DNA of 64,000 nucleotides from Chrysaora quinquecirrha (GCA_014526335.1 JACTAT010000035.1:5075399-5139398), one strand, 5' to 3'; shown: positions 32,927-43,827, counted from the stretch's first letter. Notes: generated by a model from the sequence alone, not told the origin. A program made the numbers and translations.

Positions 32927-34290
32927 CTAAGCGTTTTTGTCATGCGTTTCAGCGTGACGTTTTAAATGGTGTTTCATTATAAATCGATCTCCACAGATAT
33001 CGCACTCGTAAGGCCGCTCTCTTGTATGACTGCGTATGTGGGCATCTAAGTTCCATTTCTTTGTGAATTTACGCTTGCAAATCGAACACTGATAGCCTGC
33101 TGGACGTAGATGGCATTTTGCGTGCGATTTTAGACCTTCTAATTTCTTGAACTCTATACTGCAGATCCGGCACTTGAATATGCTAGTTTCCTCTCCGGGC
33201 TTAGTTGGTTTTGATGGAGAAAACTGGAGGTTTAAAGCACCTATACTGGTCTTATTACCTGTTTCGCTGCCCCTGAACTTGTTATCTTCCAAACATATAC
33301 CATTATGTCCATATTCTTTGCCAAACTCTCTATTAACTCCCCTAAAGGGGTTTCTGATGCTGAACTTCCGGAACCAGCAAAGCGTTGTTCACTGTCATTA
33401 CAACTATCCAGCACTAGTACTCCATCGTTCCATTGTCCTCTTTGACTTATCTCAGTTTCCTTTGAATAGAAAACGCAGAGGTGATTCTGATACCTAGAGG
33501 TGCATTATTTACCCTCGTTTGTCTATGCACCAAAGATGTATGCTCCTTCAAATATAATGCAGATCCAAATGATATGTTGCACTGGTCACAATTAAACATC
33601 AAGTACTCTTAGGTGAGATCTGATAGCTGGATGTTATGGTAGGGTAAATAGTAGTAGAAGGACTAGGGTAGTACATTTCATTGCTTTTAACATTAGCATG
33701 AAAAGCACCTAGTTCATTTGCACTATTATGAATAGACTCACATCCACTTACAGACATAGTAATAGTAGGAGTAGCCTCTTCTCCATTTACAAACATGTGA
33801 CTTGCCTCTTGTTCATTTGCAGACAAGTGGATAGCCTCGTGTTCAATTAGCATTTGCTCTGTTTCAAACAAAGCAAGGCAAAATCGACAGTTGAAGAGAT
33901 GGTCCATGTTTTTCACATTGTTAGTTACTTTGTTTCTTCTGTCCCCTAAACTTATTCTTTGAAAATCTGAATTCCCCAAATTTTCCATTCTGCCATTATC
34001 AAACATTTTACAAACCAAGGAACTCTGATTGTGTTGTTTGTCAACTTTACTATAGCAAATTTGTTCCTTACTAGGCTCCACTGGGAATCCTTGCCCCTTG
34101 CTGGAATCCTGACTCTGGTTGGGGCTGATTTGCCCTTGTGATTTGGGTGCTGAATTACTTTCACGACACACTAGTTGAGTACTTTGCTTATTTGGGGAAA
34201 TCAAGCCATTCTCTTTCATTGGTCTATCTAAGTCTCTTTCAAACACATCTCTGCTCCTTCCACTTTTACCTGACTTTAATTCATCTGTTT
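32927..34290 (-). CDS. C2H2 zinc-finger protein, exon 2 region (frame-disrupted)
   Basis: It starts with ETDELKSGKSGRSRDV after a TTTGCAG acceptor. Fingers in order are FNCRFCLALFETEQML..H, FNCDQCNISFGSALYL..H (in a shifted frame), FKCRICSIEFKKLEGL..H, YQCSICKRKFTKKWNL..H and YECDICGDRFIMKHHL..H. The last two are linked by a TGEKP-like HTRERP. It ends HDKNA at TAG 32927-32929. One of the frame changes could be a 53-nt GT-AG intron (33459-33511), which restores the frame exactly; the other two have no obvious intron. Confidence 0.78.
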
Positions 34291-35059
34291 CTGCAAAGAA
34301 AGAATTCAAAATTAGATATAATAAATAGATTTTGCATATGATCAACAGTTGATCACATGATTATTTTGACTTTCCAACACAGACGCATTGGTGAAATAAA
34401 CATTTTTTCATCCAAGCACTGCACCCCAATTCCACACAAGATGAAATTTTTTGTCTCTCAACCTTTAATTTGGTTCCATTTGTTAGATGCAATTGTCTGT
34501 AGATATACCCAAGTGCATGATGGATCATGTATTTAGTTATATCTCAGATCAAGCCTCCAGAGTATGGCAGTTTTCAACTAGACCTCGAATTGTTCCATCC
34601 TATTAAGTGTAGTGTTCCATTGAAAACCTCGGGTGTTTTAATGCAATACTCTGCAGTTTGGGAAGGCACTCCCCATCCAACCTTTTCCATCCATAAGTCA
34701 TGTATAGCCCCTCCTCCTCCCCTGGAAATAATATCAGAATCTCACTGGTTGTTTTACACATGCTGTGTCTCACCTTCCAAAGATAAATCTGCTTTATCCC
34801 GCCATTTCAAAACTTTGACACATCTTGTGTAGTACTGCCTCTTCTTGTACTTGTTCGTTAATCTCTGCACACTGATATATTCCGTGAGTGGTTTATGAGA
34901 TCTCTTGTGAAGCAAAAGGTTTGCTATCTCTTTAAATTTTCTTTTGCATTTTCCAACGCCACAAAAATACCTACGGCTGCCTTGATTCTTCTGGATTCGT
35001 TTATGAAGTTGCTCGCAGAACACAGATGAAAAATACTTCTTTGAGGATTTAGAGATCAT
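32927..35059 (-). CDS. C2H2 zinc-finger protein gene, span of two or more exons, frame-disrupted
   Basis: This would be a nuclear DNA-binding protein of about 550 residues with six C2H2 fingers; I cannot name an ortholog. Exon 1 starts at ATG 35057-35059, after an in-frame upstream stop. A GTGAGA donor and TTTCTTTGCAG acceptor join it to exon 2, which holds a Ser/Asn/Gln-rich stretch and five fingers. Within exon 2 the frame changes three times, each by -1. The changes lie within 33600-33607, 33455-33508 and 33250-33390, so coding runs through all three frames and returns to the first. Explanations are assembly deletions, short unspliced introns or a decaying gene. The gene is head-to-head with MOB3. 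Confidence 0.78.
33459..33511 (-). other. Possible 53-nt mini-intron in the zinc-finger gene
   Basis: On the minus strand the segment starts GTAAATAATG and ends with a pyrimidine-rich stretch and TTCAAAG. Removing it joins ...HTSLVHRQTR to ETEISQRGQW in frame. It is very short for an animal intron, so a sequencing deletion is an equal alternative. Confidence 0.3.
34774..35059 (-). CDS. C2H2 zinc-finger protein, exon 1
   Basis: The exon encodes 95 residues plus one base. It has one finger with an unusual C-x4-C spacing (YFCGVGKCKRKFKEIA, then HKRSH) and many Lys/Arg. It ends with DKADLSLE at donor GTGAGA on the minus strand. Upstream in frame is a TAG, so the first ATG is the likely start. 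Confidence 0.75.
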
Positions 35060-35394
35060 TATTTTCTATGTCCTTCTCCTGCCTCAAAACTAACGGAGAT
35101 GAACTTCCTGTAATGTTGTGATTAGGTAACATTTTGTTTTTGCCTCGTTATCGCTATAAAATTTTGCCTCGTTTTGATACCAAAGGTAGATAGAAAAATC
35201 AAAGAGAGGCAAACTTCCCACATGATGATTTGTTCTTGGACAGGAAGGCGCCCATATCACACCTCATTCCTCGAAGTTTTCAACAACTATTTATTTCACA
35301 GCGGGAAGCTGACTTTCTCCACCTACAGTCTAGAAAGTTGCAAGGAAGCCTTCTCATCTAAAGACAACGTTTTCGTGCATTTTACTTTTCTGAA
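35060..35394. promoter_or_regulatory. Candidate bidirectional promoter between zinc-finger gene and MOB3
   Basis: Only 335 bp separate the start codon of the minus-strand zinc-finger gene from that of plus-strand MOB3. Both 5' UTRs and both core promoters must lie here unless there are further non-coding exons. It contains none of the repeat families found elsewhere in the window. No clear TATA-box pair was identified. Confidence 0.5.
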
Positions 35395-35436
35395 ATGTCT
35401 TCAAAAGGGAATTTCAAGTTGCCTGCCAAAGGGAAA
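35395..35436 (+). CDS. MOB3: MOB3 exon 1
   Basis: The exon encodes [14 protein letters not shown] and ends at donor gtaaga, phase 0. Vertebrate MOB3 has an N-terminal stretch of similar length ending in K before TFRPK, so the start is well placed. Confidence 0.85.
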
Positions 35437-38400
35437 GTAAGAACCTTCGAACTTCCGTGTTATTTGTTTGTCTCTCAGCCAACAGGGAAAAGACAAAAAT
35501 CTAACCTGCCAATTTTTAAAACTTAAAGCTTAGATATTTATTATGAAATAATGCTCATTTTCTTCGTAAAAATTGATGTTCAAATTTCGAATTTTTAATA
35601 TTCAAATTTCGAAATATTTCCTTTGAGCCAATTGTGCAAAAACTCAAATGAATGAAGAGTGCTTCATTTGAAGGGAAAAATTCTGCCAGCAACAGTAATA
35701 GTTAATTATGACTTTTGGGCCCTTTCTTTTGAAGAGGGTTGATTCAGAAGTGCTGTGTTTTGAATGTGCTGTGGCATCATGGTGTAATCCAGGTCACTCC
35801 TGGTTGTGGTGTCAGGAACTCAGTGTGGTCAGGGTTCGAGCCCAGCCACGGTAGCATCATGGCCAAGGTCAAGGTCTCGATTAGTTATAATCTTCTACTG
35901 AGATCCTAGCAACTGGCGCTAAACACTAAGTTTTTCTGTTGTTATGTTGTTTGTTGCATTTTGGTGTTCCTGCTTACTTTTTTTTTATCTCTTCACCACA
36001 AGAATAATTTCTACACGCAGCAGCCAGTTAAAGTGGTCTCTTCTTTTTTCAATTTATTACATAAACTTTTGGTTGCTTCAAAGCCCTGAACATACTGGGC
36101 TATGGCACCACAAGCTAAGCCACAAGCTAGGTGGATTACTCCACAACACAAAAGCACCTTCTTCAGTAAGCATGGGGGGGCACATGAAGCAATTACTGCT
36201 TCCCCCAATCATTGCAAGTGGGTTTTGTCTATAGCCTAAATTCAGCAAAAACCCTTCCTTTTGCCCCTCCAAAATTTGGTCACTTGCCATGGGTCTAGAG
36301 TAAGAGAATTTGCAACACAGGTTTACATTTGAAATAAATAATCACAGTCAAATGTTAACATGCCAACTTTCTATCTTTTCAGACCTTTAAACCTAAAAAG
36401 AAATGGGAAGAAGGAACAATGAAGTATCAGCTCCATAAAAGGGCAAAGGTACAGGATACATACTTAAATTCATTATTTCGTGTTCTTACCCTATGGTCAG
36501 GGCTGCAATGCAATCTAATTGGCTGAAAAGATTTGAAAATCCATATAATCATAGGGCATTATTATCCAGTAATGCCTGTCATTACACCAAACATTCAAAG
36601 TTTCAAGTTTAGGAAGCAGCACCCAATGGCTTCATTGTGGGGGGTGACAGCTTCCCAGTATGCCAGTAACATGCGCATATGTGGAAACTGGTACACTGGT
36701 ACATTTTTTACAAATTTTTACATTTTTACATGACCGGTACAATTGCAGAAAAGCTGGTACACTGTTACATTGATAATACCTGTCTCCCCTGCTTCATGGT
36801 AATGGCTTCAAATGTTTAATGTTTCTTCTAGGCAATACTGGAAAAATTAACCCTTAGCCTCTGTAGAAAACCTAATGCAAGCTCGGTTTTGTCATTTTCC
36901 ATTAATGGGCTAATATTCCTTTTACACTGTGGGAGACAACTGTGATTGGTTGGGCAAGATTTCTCCTAAAAGACAACTTAATGGAGAGAGGATTTGGCTA
37001 TAAAGATGAAACATTTCAATCTAATTTTTTTATGTTGTGTTTCTTATTCACTTCTAGGCAACACTGAGATCTGGTATTGACTTGAGAGAAGCAGTGAAGT
37101 TGCCTGCCGGTGAAAAGTATGATGACTGGCTTGCTGTGCATGGTAAGCAAATTACCCTTTATTTCTATTCTATCTAAAAGGTCTGGTTCACACTTATTGT
37201 ATTGGGATCATTTTCAATCCCTAACCTTGATCACTTGGATATACGTCTTATTCTTCCAATAGCAATGCTCTTACCTTATCTTACTGCATCAAACTTTGTT
37301 GGCATTACCTCTCCAAACACCACGATCATCCATGACCACCCTGAGGGCACCAAACGCCAGTCCACTGTCACCTACTGTATAAGTTGATCCACATGGTCTT
37401 GCAGGGTTGATCCATTTTGGCTTTCCCATGTTCTGTAATGTCTTTGCAATGCTCTCATTCATGGGCTATTCACCTAGTTCAAGGCTCAAGTTACACTTTG
37501 CCGGCATGCCTTGTGGCATCTTGAATTTTGTATCCTATTGGGCTTTCAGTTACACTATGATGATTCAATCCGGTATATGACTTTTTGCAAATTGTTTTTA
37601 AAATCATGGCGATCTGGAGGTGACATGAAAATCAAGATGCAACACGTTGGCACATTCTAATCATGCCAATCCAATCTGATATATAATGCTCCGAAACCTT
37701 GTTTTTCTATTGTTTCGCAAAACAAATGCAAAGCAAATCTGCGAAGGAGCTGTTGTGATATCTCAGTGTAACTGCAATGATTATGGTGAAAACTTTTGTA
37801 GTGGGTTCAATATAACTGCTGGGCACAACCTAATGATGGCACAAAAACCAAAATGCAATGATATCATGCTGGCATAATATAGGCATAACGGAGGACTGGG
37901 ATGTTATGTGACCAATCCCTTTCATCTACTCATCAGACAAATGATAACTCTTTGACAAATACAGATGACTCAGCTGACCAACCTTTTGGGGTTGGTTAAA
38001 GATTGTTGCTCTAGTGTATTTGTTCTGGTGAACAAAAAGCAAGCCCATAATAATGATTATTATTATTGTGAATTTGAAGGGTGCATTACTGATAACTTTC
38101 CCTTTTTTCTTTCTACAGTTGTTGATTTTTTTAACCGAATCAACCTGATATATGGAACAATAAGTGATTATTGCACTGAAGAAAGCTGCCCTGTTATGTC
38201 AGGTGGACCAAAGTAAGATATTTTTCTTTGTTGACCATTGATAAGTAGAAGAAAGCAATGTTTCATGAAGAACTTTGTGTGCTCACGTTTTTACTATATT
38301 TTTTTTTACAAGAAGACTTGGCTTCCTTGTCAGCCTGCCTGTTTTTTATGTATGGAGCGATTCTACCACTTTATCACTCCCCAACTTTCTCAAAAGCATT

Positions 38401-41400
38401 TTTAAATTGGGATTCTAAGAAAGCGTTTTACGATGGCAAACTTTGTTTATATTTATCTCAAGCTGTTTCAGAGAAAGCAAAACATTTTGAACCAAATTGA
38501 ACAAGCCTGGTGTTTCATATAAATGTTGGTCTCTGAAAAAATTCGTTATCAGAAACGCTGTTAACGAATGATTAAAACATTAAAGGATAAATTGTTTAAA
38601 AGAATAAATTGTAACATTAAAGGATAAATTGTTTAAAAGAATAAATTGTTAAAGGATAAACAGTTTAAAATTGTGATAAATAGCGGGGAAACATCTTTGA
38701 ACATAATTGCAAAATGTTTGTCAAAAATCTCGAGTAAACATAAACACCAGACACAAGCAGAAACAACTGCCCAGATGAAGTATACAGCGTTTTCTGTTCA
38801 TAATGTCGTTTAGTATTGTAGAGAATAATTTCCATGTTTTATGCCATTAGTCATAACAAAGTCGGTTTTGTCTCCGTAGATATGATTACTATTGGGCAGA
38901 TGGTGACAAGTACAAAAAGCCAACGGCAGTTTCAGCACGCCAATATGTTCAATTATTAATGGATTGGATAGAGGGTATTATCAATACTGAAGAAATTTTT
39001 CCACATGATCCAAGTGAGTTCTAATTTGTTTGTTGTATACAGTATAAAGAGTTCAGTCGCCAAACTAATATGTCTATATGCTTCAATAGCCTGTCTGCAG
39101 ACTCAACTGGTTTTACCTCCGACGAGTTGAGCTGAATTGAAATTTGAATACTCGTCCATTCAAAAACCAGTTGAGTCTGCGGGCAAGCTATGCTTCAATT
39201 ATCTATAGTTCAGAATCGTGGAGTTTCATTTTCAGAATCGTTACCTGTGGCTACATGCCTTGGCAAAAGTGCTTGACAAAAGTGTCTTGACGACAAATAA
39301 CTTGTTCGGTAAACGACTTGGAGGGCGAGGAAAACGCCTCATTCTGGAGAAATTTTGTATCAATACGCGACTGTGACAAGTAAAAATATGTCTCGAAAAG
39401 ATGAACCAAATCAATGTTCTGTTACAGTGTTGCTTCAGGTAGCAGGACAGTTTGTTGAATTTTGTTGAAAAATTTCCTAGCTCCAACGTGACCTTTGCCC
39501 GGTCGCCCGACAATTTTTTAACATATGCAGTCACCTTTTCAAGCAAAAAATCGCACGTCTAGCCCTGCCATGCGGCTTCAGGCCCTGGCCAAACGATCAA
39601 ACATTGTTGGTCCAACATTTGAGATTTGCGTCAAGCAAAATAGGTTTTTGAACTTTTCAAAAACATCACACCACAAATTTGGTTACTTTTTCTTGTCAAA
39701 CAACGTTTTTGGACGAGGCCAAACGGTCAAAAAAAATTTTCAAGGCAAATAAAAAATATTGGATCAACAAAGTTTGATCTTTAAGCCAGAGCCTTGAGCT
39801 ATAATCGAAAATTGCCAGTAGATTAGAAACGCTTAATTCTTTAGCTGTGTAAAAACTGCTTCAACTTAACCTGAGAAATCCTTAATGAGTAGACTAAAGT
39901 TTCTTATAAAAAATGCGTGTTTTGTGTTTGATTTTGTTTCTCTCTCATTTCAGGTGTCCCATTTCCGAAAACCTTTCAACCTCTTGTAAAGAAGATCTTC
40001 ACACGATTGTTTCGAGTATTTGTTCACGTTTATATTCATCATTTCGACAGGGTCGTTCATCTTGAAGCGGTAAGGTTCTTTATCTAGCATAAATTAAACA
40101 GGGTGGCCCAGAAAAAGGACCCCTTAGGTAAATAATTTATGAATAATATTTCTCAAGGAGGAATTTTATAAAATTTATACAAGGTAATATTCAATTCAAG
40201 TGCGATATCCTGTAGAAATAATCGTGATGATAAGAGCTTCCATCTCTGTATAGTTGCACATTTCGTTACAGTACGTTTTTGGATTGCAAAGCTATAAAGT
40301 CAATTTTTTCAGAGATGCTAATCCATATCATCATGATATTTACACGAAACATCTCACTTGAGTTGAATATTATGTAGTATTGACTTCATGAACTTCAAAC
40401 TTAAGAATAAATTATTTATAAATTATTTAGCTAGGGGGTCCCTTTTTTGGACCACCTTGTATTTTAGCCAAGGTGGGCATAAACCGTGCCAACATTGTTT
40501 TGCAACATGTTGGCAAATAATAGGCCAACATGTTGGTACGATTTGCCATACCATCACAACATCTGAGATGTATTGGGTTCCTGATGTCATCTATAAATGA
40601 TGATTTGCAAACATGACCGAAAAGGAAGCAGCTATTTGTTACTGCTCGCAGTTTTGGTTGACGACGAAGAAGAAAAAACTCGCGTTCCAACTCAAACCAC
40701 CAGCTTAAATCTATTACTCATTGAAGGGTCTCCGAAATAACGACCGAAATTAAAAATAGTGTTGTGCCAACTGGCGAGACATAGCAAACCGTACTAACAC
40801 ATCAATTGTTCAAATCGACCAACATTTTGGCCAATATTTTTCAACAAAATGTTGTTTATTAGGCCAACATCTATAGCAAACCGTGCCAAAGTGTTGGCCA
40901 ACATGTTGGCATGGTTTGCGCCCGGCTTAACGTTACCAGGGTATTGGACGTCAATAAAAATGTAAAAGTCAAGTTTATACATAATCTTAAGCTTCTCAAA
41001 TTTGCTTTTTGGATCTTATTCGCGGGGAACTCAAAATAAGCGAGGAAAAATTTATTTGAACAACTTATTTATTTTTCATTTTCATTTCAGGAGCCTCATG
41101 TCAACCAATGTTACAAGCATTTCTATTACTTCACTACGGAATTTAAGCTAATCGACAGCCGCGAGCTGGAACCACTGGTAAGAGGCCTTATTTTAAATGT
41201 CAATTGATTCTTTCTAGTCATCCAAGTGATTTTCTTACCCGTATTCCTTTCCCTACCGTTAACCCTTCTTTAGAGGCGCTTTTACAATTTTTGCAGCAAA
41301 GAGGATGTACTTCTGGTCTAGCTGACGATTTTCTTCAGTGCACCTTCGTTTGTCAGTCTCGCGCTATATTTCATATCATACCTAGACCCGGGGGGTACTT

Positions 41401-43827
41401 CCATTGTTCAGTATACTAGACGTGCCGCCCAAATGGGTAACTTTTTCAGCGACAATTTCCCTACATATGGGTTGGTTTTTTTGTCAAGGACCTCTACACA
41501 TGGGTAGTAAAAACTTTTAAACATGCTTTGCTTTTAAAAGCCTGATAAATCTTTGTCAATTTTATGCGTTTCTTTCTCAGCGCAAATGCCTTTTCGCCGC
41601 ATTTAGAACTGCCTTAGGTGTTTAAATTGGCTTGAAATATTTTAGATATTGGTAAAAGTAGGTGTAAAATTTTGTTGTTTTTTCTATAAATGGGTACCAC
41701 GACTAAAAGAATTTATTAGTAGACATGGGTGGGCTTGGAAAAACTGGGCGACACGTCTAGTCTTTTCAACAATGAAGTACCCCCCGGGACCTAGACTCTT
41801 TGGGAGATTTTAACTTCTTGAAAAGAGCTGATATTTTGTTGATTATGCCATCTACTTAGGATGCCAGCTAGATTTTTCCTCAAAGTCATACCACACTAGA
41901 TGGTATCCGAACCTGGACGGCATGATCCGAGAGCTAAGGACGTTCCACTACGCTAAAGATCTCAATGAAATCGTCAAGGGACTCGTTTAGTCTTACAACT
42001 TACCTTATCTGCCCTTTTTACGCCGGCCCTAATTTAACGCCGACCGTTTTTACGCCGGCCCTAATTCCGCCGCTCTTAAAATTTGCTTTAACGCCATTTA
42101 GGGCCGTGTTTCACGCCACTCGAAGAACAAGGAAAAAACAACAATATATTTTTACGCACTGTTGCGTCTTTTATCATTTTTTATTACCTTGAATATAATT
42201 CATGTTAGTCAATTACAATTGTCTCACTGCTATCTACGTTTTCTTCATCATCGAACTTCACTCCTATTGAATCTTCGACTATTTCATCTTCATATTCTTC
42301 CCTACATTCCCCTCCTATCAATCGCTGCTGTACAAAATCACATTTTTCTGCCATCTTTTGAACTTGCTTATTGATGAAAGTTTCCATTTTTGCTAAGATG
42401 GCTTTGTTTTCATGCTGTTTATGAAAATTCCTAAAATATAGTGCGTAGTAGCAAAAATAGGTGCGTGGAAATTAACGCCGCTTTTTGAGAAAAATTCCAA
42501 ATTTTTGGCCCTTTTAACGCCGGCCCTTATAACGCCTCTAGGCTAAAATTAACGCCATTTAGGGCCGGCGTAAAAAGGGCCGATAAGTTAAGGCTCTTCT
42601 CTCGTTTGGCATTGTGTTTCGGCTATGTTGTGGCATACCACAATCACAACAATAGATTGGATTCGACCCTGGACTGCATTATCAGAGAGGCAACAACGTT
42701 TCACTGATAAATAGTTGAAAGAAATCGTTAAGTAACTCTCCAAGTCATAGTCATATAGCCCAAGGTTGTCCTCTCGTTTGGCTTTGTGTTTTAACATTTT
42801 CTCGTTAAACTTCAAATCTGTATTTCTCATTTCGAAACGTCGATGGCTTTCTGATCATGCAGGTTCGAATCCCATCTTCTGTGGTATGGCCGTCGCCGAA
42901 AAATATATCCTAGTTAGTGTTTAACATAGCCGAAGGCTCAACCGAATTACAAAGCAAGACGAGAGGAATATTGTAAAAGCAAATCATTTCACTTATTTGC
43001 ACACTCGCCCTGCCCTGATTTTGCAGTTTATGGGAGCAACCCTCATCTTTGGTAGCTGGAGCAAAAGCTATGCAATCATTTAAAATAAGCTTGTAATAAT
43101 AAAATGCTTATGTCTTCATTGTTCAACGTTGCTGCTGGACTCTGTGGTGCAGTGGTTAGCGTGCAGGATTCACAACGAATACGTTGTGGGTTTGAGCCAC
43201 GGTCTTTCCACTAGTCTTGCAGAGATATCAACCTTGGGCAATTTGTTAACATATATGTGCCTCTTTCTACCCAGGTGTATATATGGGTACCTGGACGGTG
43301 ATCACGAACACCGTGTGTGGCTGCACCCTGCTATATCATATATACATCCAGACCAAGGGTAAAATGTAAAAAGTGGACTGAGTACTAGGCTAGTAGTAAA
43401 CTTAGAAACAGCAACGTTACTTCTACTTTTGCTAAAGATCTAATATCAATTTTATCCAATACGTGAAAGTTCCCCTTGACCTTAATTTTCTTAAACAAGT
43501 ATTACTTATATTTGTCATGAATGGCGAACACAAGGATAGATTTTTCCACAATTGATGGGATATGAACCCAGGACTGCATGCTCAAAGAGCCAAGGACGTT
43601 TCTACTGAGCTTAGAGCTCAATGAAATCGCCGAGTAACTCTCCACAAGTCATACAACCCAAGGCTCTCTTCTCATTTCGATTTTTGTGTTTCGGCTATGT
43701 TGAGCCTTCTTCAGCACCATAACTATTTATTTATATTTGTCATGAATGACACGTATTACTTATAGTATTACTTATATTGTTCACTTACCGTTTTCAGAAA
43801 GAAATGACTGCAAGAATTGCATATTGA
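35395..43827 (+). CDS. MOB3: MOB kinase activator 3 (MOB3), gene span, 8 exons, complete
   Basis: MOB proteins are small adaptors of NDR/LATS- and MST-type kinases. The MOB3 subgroup binds MST kinases rather than LATS in vertebrates. Eight exons join with correct phases to 217 residues, the family's length (216-217), with no frame break. The Mob1/phocein fold is nearly complete: [72 protein letters not shown]. The zinc ligands Cys83, Cys88, His165 and His170 are all present. The C-terminus [14 protein letters not shown] closely resembles MOB3 (ELEPLKEMTxRMCH), which separates it from MOB1, MOB2 and MOB4. The introns carry mariner-like, MITE and SINE copies. It shares its start region with the divergent zinc-finger gene. 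Confidence 0.97.
35785..35935 (+). repeat. SINE-like element (family of 51462 and 60200)
   Basis: It contains TGGTGTAATCCAGGTCACTC and the B-box-like GGGTTCGAGCCC, then GATCCTAGCAACTGGCGCTA. It lies in MOB3 intron 1. Confidence 0.65.
36383..36448 (+). CDS. MOB3: MOB3 exon 2
   Basis: The exon encodes [20 protein letters not shown] then AK, matching the MOB3 TF-x-PK-x-K-x-E-x-GT motif. It has acceptor ctatcttttcag and donor gtacag. Confidence 0.96.
36487..36635. mobile_element. CCCTATGGTCAGGGC-family element, 5' part
   Basis: It matches the first part of 52670-53065 (GGTCAGGGCTGCAATGCAAT, then TTGGCTGAAAA and ATTATCCAGTAATGCC). The 3' part reappears at 36835-36920 beyond an inserted TACACTGGTACA element. 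Confidence 0.65.
36636..36785. mobile_element. GGTGACAGCTTCC / ACTGGTACACTGGTACA element
   Basis: It resembles 24950-25203 (GGTGACAGC, then repeated CTGGTACACTGGTACA) and interrupts the 36487 element. Confidence 0.55.
37058..37142 (+). CDS. MOB3: MOB3 exon 3
   Basis: The exon encodes [20 protein letters not shown], then YDDWLAVH. Acceptor is cttctag, donor gtaagc. It ends in phase 1. Confidence 0.97.
37143..38118. other. MOB3 intron 3
   Basis: No additional exon recognised. A partly inverted pair (AATCCGGTATATGACTTTTT near 37568 and CCAATCTGATATATAATG near 37670) may mark a small element. Confidence 0.4.
38119..38212 (+). CDS. MOB3: MOB3 exon 4 (zinc-binding cysteines)
   Basis: The exon encodes [20 protein letters not shown], then [12 protein letters not shown], with the C-x4-C pair (Cys83 and Cys88). 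Acceptor is tttctacag, donor gtaaga. Confidence 0.98.
38213..38879. other. MOB3 intron 4
   Basis: Short direct repeats of ATTAAAGGATAAATTGTTTA at 38578-38670; otherwise nothing recognised. Confidence 0.5.
38880..39013 (+). CDS. MOB3: MOB3 exon 5
   Basis: The exon encodes [20 protein letters not shown], then [20 protein letters not shown]. Acceptor is tctccgtag, donor gtgagt. Confidence 0.98.
39580..39797. mobile_element. TTTGATCGTTTGGCC-family MITE, short copy
   Basis: AGGCCCTGGCCAAACGATCA start and AGTTTGATCTTTAAGCCAGA plus GCCTT end. MOB3 intron 5. Confidence 0.75.
39954..40069 (+). CDS. MOB3: MOB3 exon 6 (zinc-binding histidines)
   Basis: The exon encodes [20 protein letters not shown], then [19 protein letters not shown], carrying His165 and His170. 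Acceptor is tcatttcag, donor gtaagg. Confidence 0.98.
40099..40465. mobile_element. Mariner-like MITE (AGGGTGGCCCAGAAAAAGG ends)
   Basis: Start AGGGTGGCCCAGAAAAAGGA, end GGGGTCCCTTTTTTGGACCA plus CCTTG are inverted with a few mismatches, followed inward by AAATAATTTATGAA and its inverse. The end sequence resembles known Tc1/mariner termini. MOB3 intron 6; no transposase. Confidence 0.7.
40470..40930. mobile_element. CCAACATGTTGGC inverted-repeat element
   Basis: GGGCATAAACCGTGCCAACA start and GTTGGCATGGTTTGCGCCC end are inverted. Several CCAACATGTTGGC palindromes are inside. It immediately follows the mariner-like MITE. Confidence 0.65.
41091..41177 (+). CDS. MOB3: MOB3 exon 7
   Basis: The exon encodes [20 protein letters not shown], then IDSRELEPL. 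Acceptor is ttcatttcag, donor gtaaga. Phase 0 to 0. Confidence 0.98.
41388..41792. mobile_element. GGGGGGTACTTCCATTGTT-ended MITE, full copy
   Basis: Inverted ends about 20 bp (GGGGGGTACTTCCATTGTT and AACAATGAAGTACCCCCC), with inner CTAGACGTGCCGCCCAAATG and GGGCGACACGTCTAG. MOB3 intron 7. Confidence 0.87.
41996..42593. mobile_element. TIR element with CCCTTTTTACGCCGGCCCTA ends, carrying an ORF
   Basis: The inverted ends TGCCCTTTTTACGCCGGCCC (about 42010) and GGGCCGGCGTAAAAAGGGCC (about 42561-42580) extend to about 30 bp each with subterminal TTAACGCC repeats. The centre holds a minus-strand exon-like ORF. MOB3 intron 7. Confidence 0.75.
42205..42430 (-). CDS. Exon-like ORF inside the 42-kb TIR element, unknown acidic protein end
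   Basis: On the minus strand an acceptor-like TATATTTTAG precedes an open frame of 75 codons reading [20 protein letters not shown], then [20 protein letters not shown] and a very acidic tail ([24 protein letters not shown]) ending TIVID at TAA. It resembles the last exon of a host or transposon gene captured by the element. I do not recognise a family. Confidence 0.35.
42594..43129. other. MOB3 intron 7, no gene recognised
   Basis: Contains CTCTCGTTTGGC..TGTGTTTCGGCTATG-type motifs near 42598 and 43680, suggesting an old repeat family; a related copy is at 41935-41990. Confidence 0.4.
43130..43370 (+). repeat. tRNA-derived SINE-like element
   Basis: A-box-like GTGGTGCAGTGGTTAGCGTG and B-box-like GGGTTTGAGCC lie about 45 bp apart, followed by a roughly 170-bp body. 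Confidence 0.65.
43798..43827 (+). CDS. MOB3: MOB3 exon 8 (terminal)
   Basis: The exon encodes KEMTARIAY and a TGA stop, after acceptor ccgttttcag. It is the short MOB3-type C-terminus; the intron before it (2.6 kb) holds a TACCCCCC-ended MITE, the 42-kb TIR element and a SINE. Confidence 0.93.
   Translation, partial: KEMTARIAY

Noticed and set aside
33147..33497. 116-codon plus-strand ORF
   Set aside because: It is the complement of the zinc-finger coding sequence.
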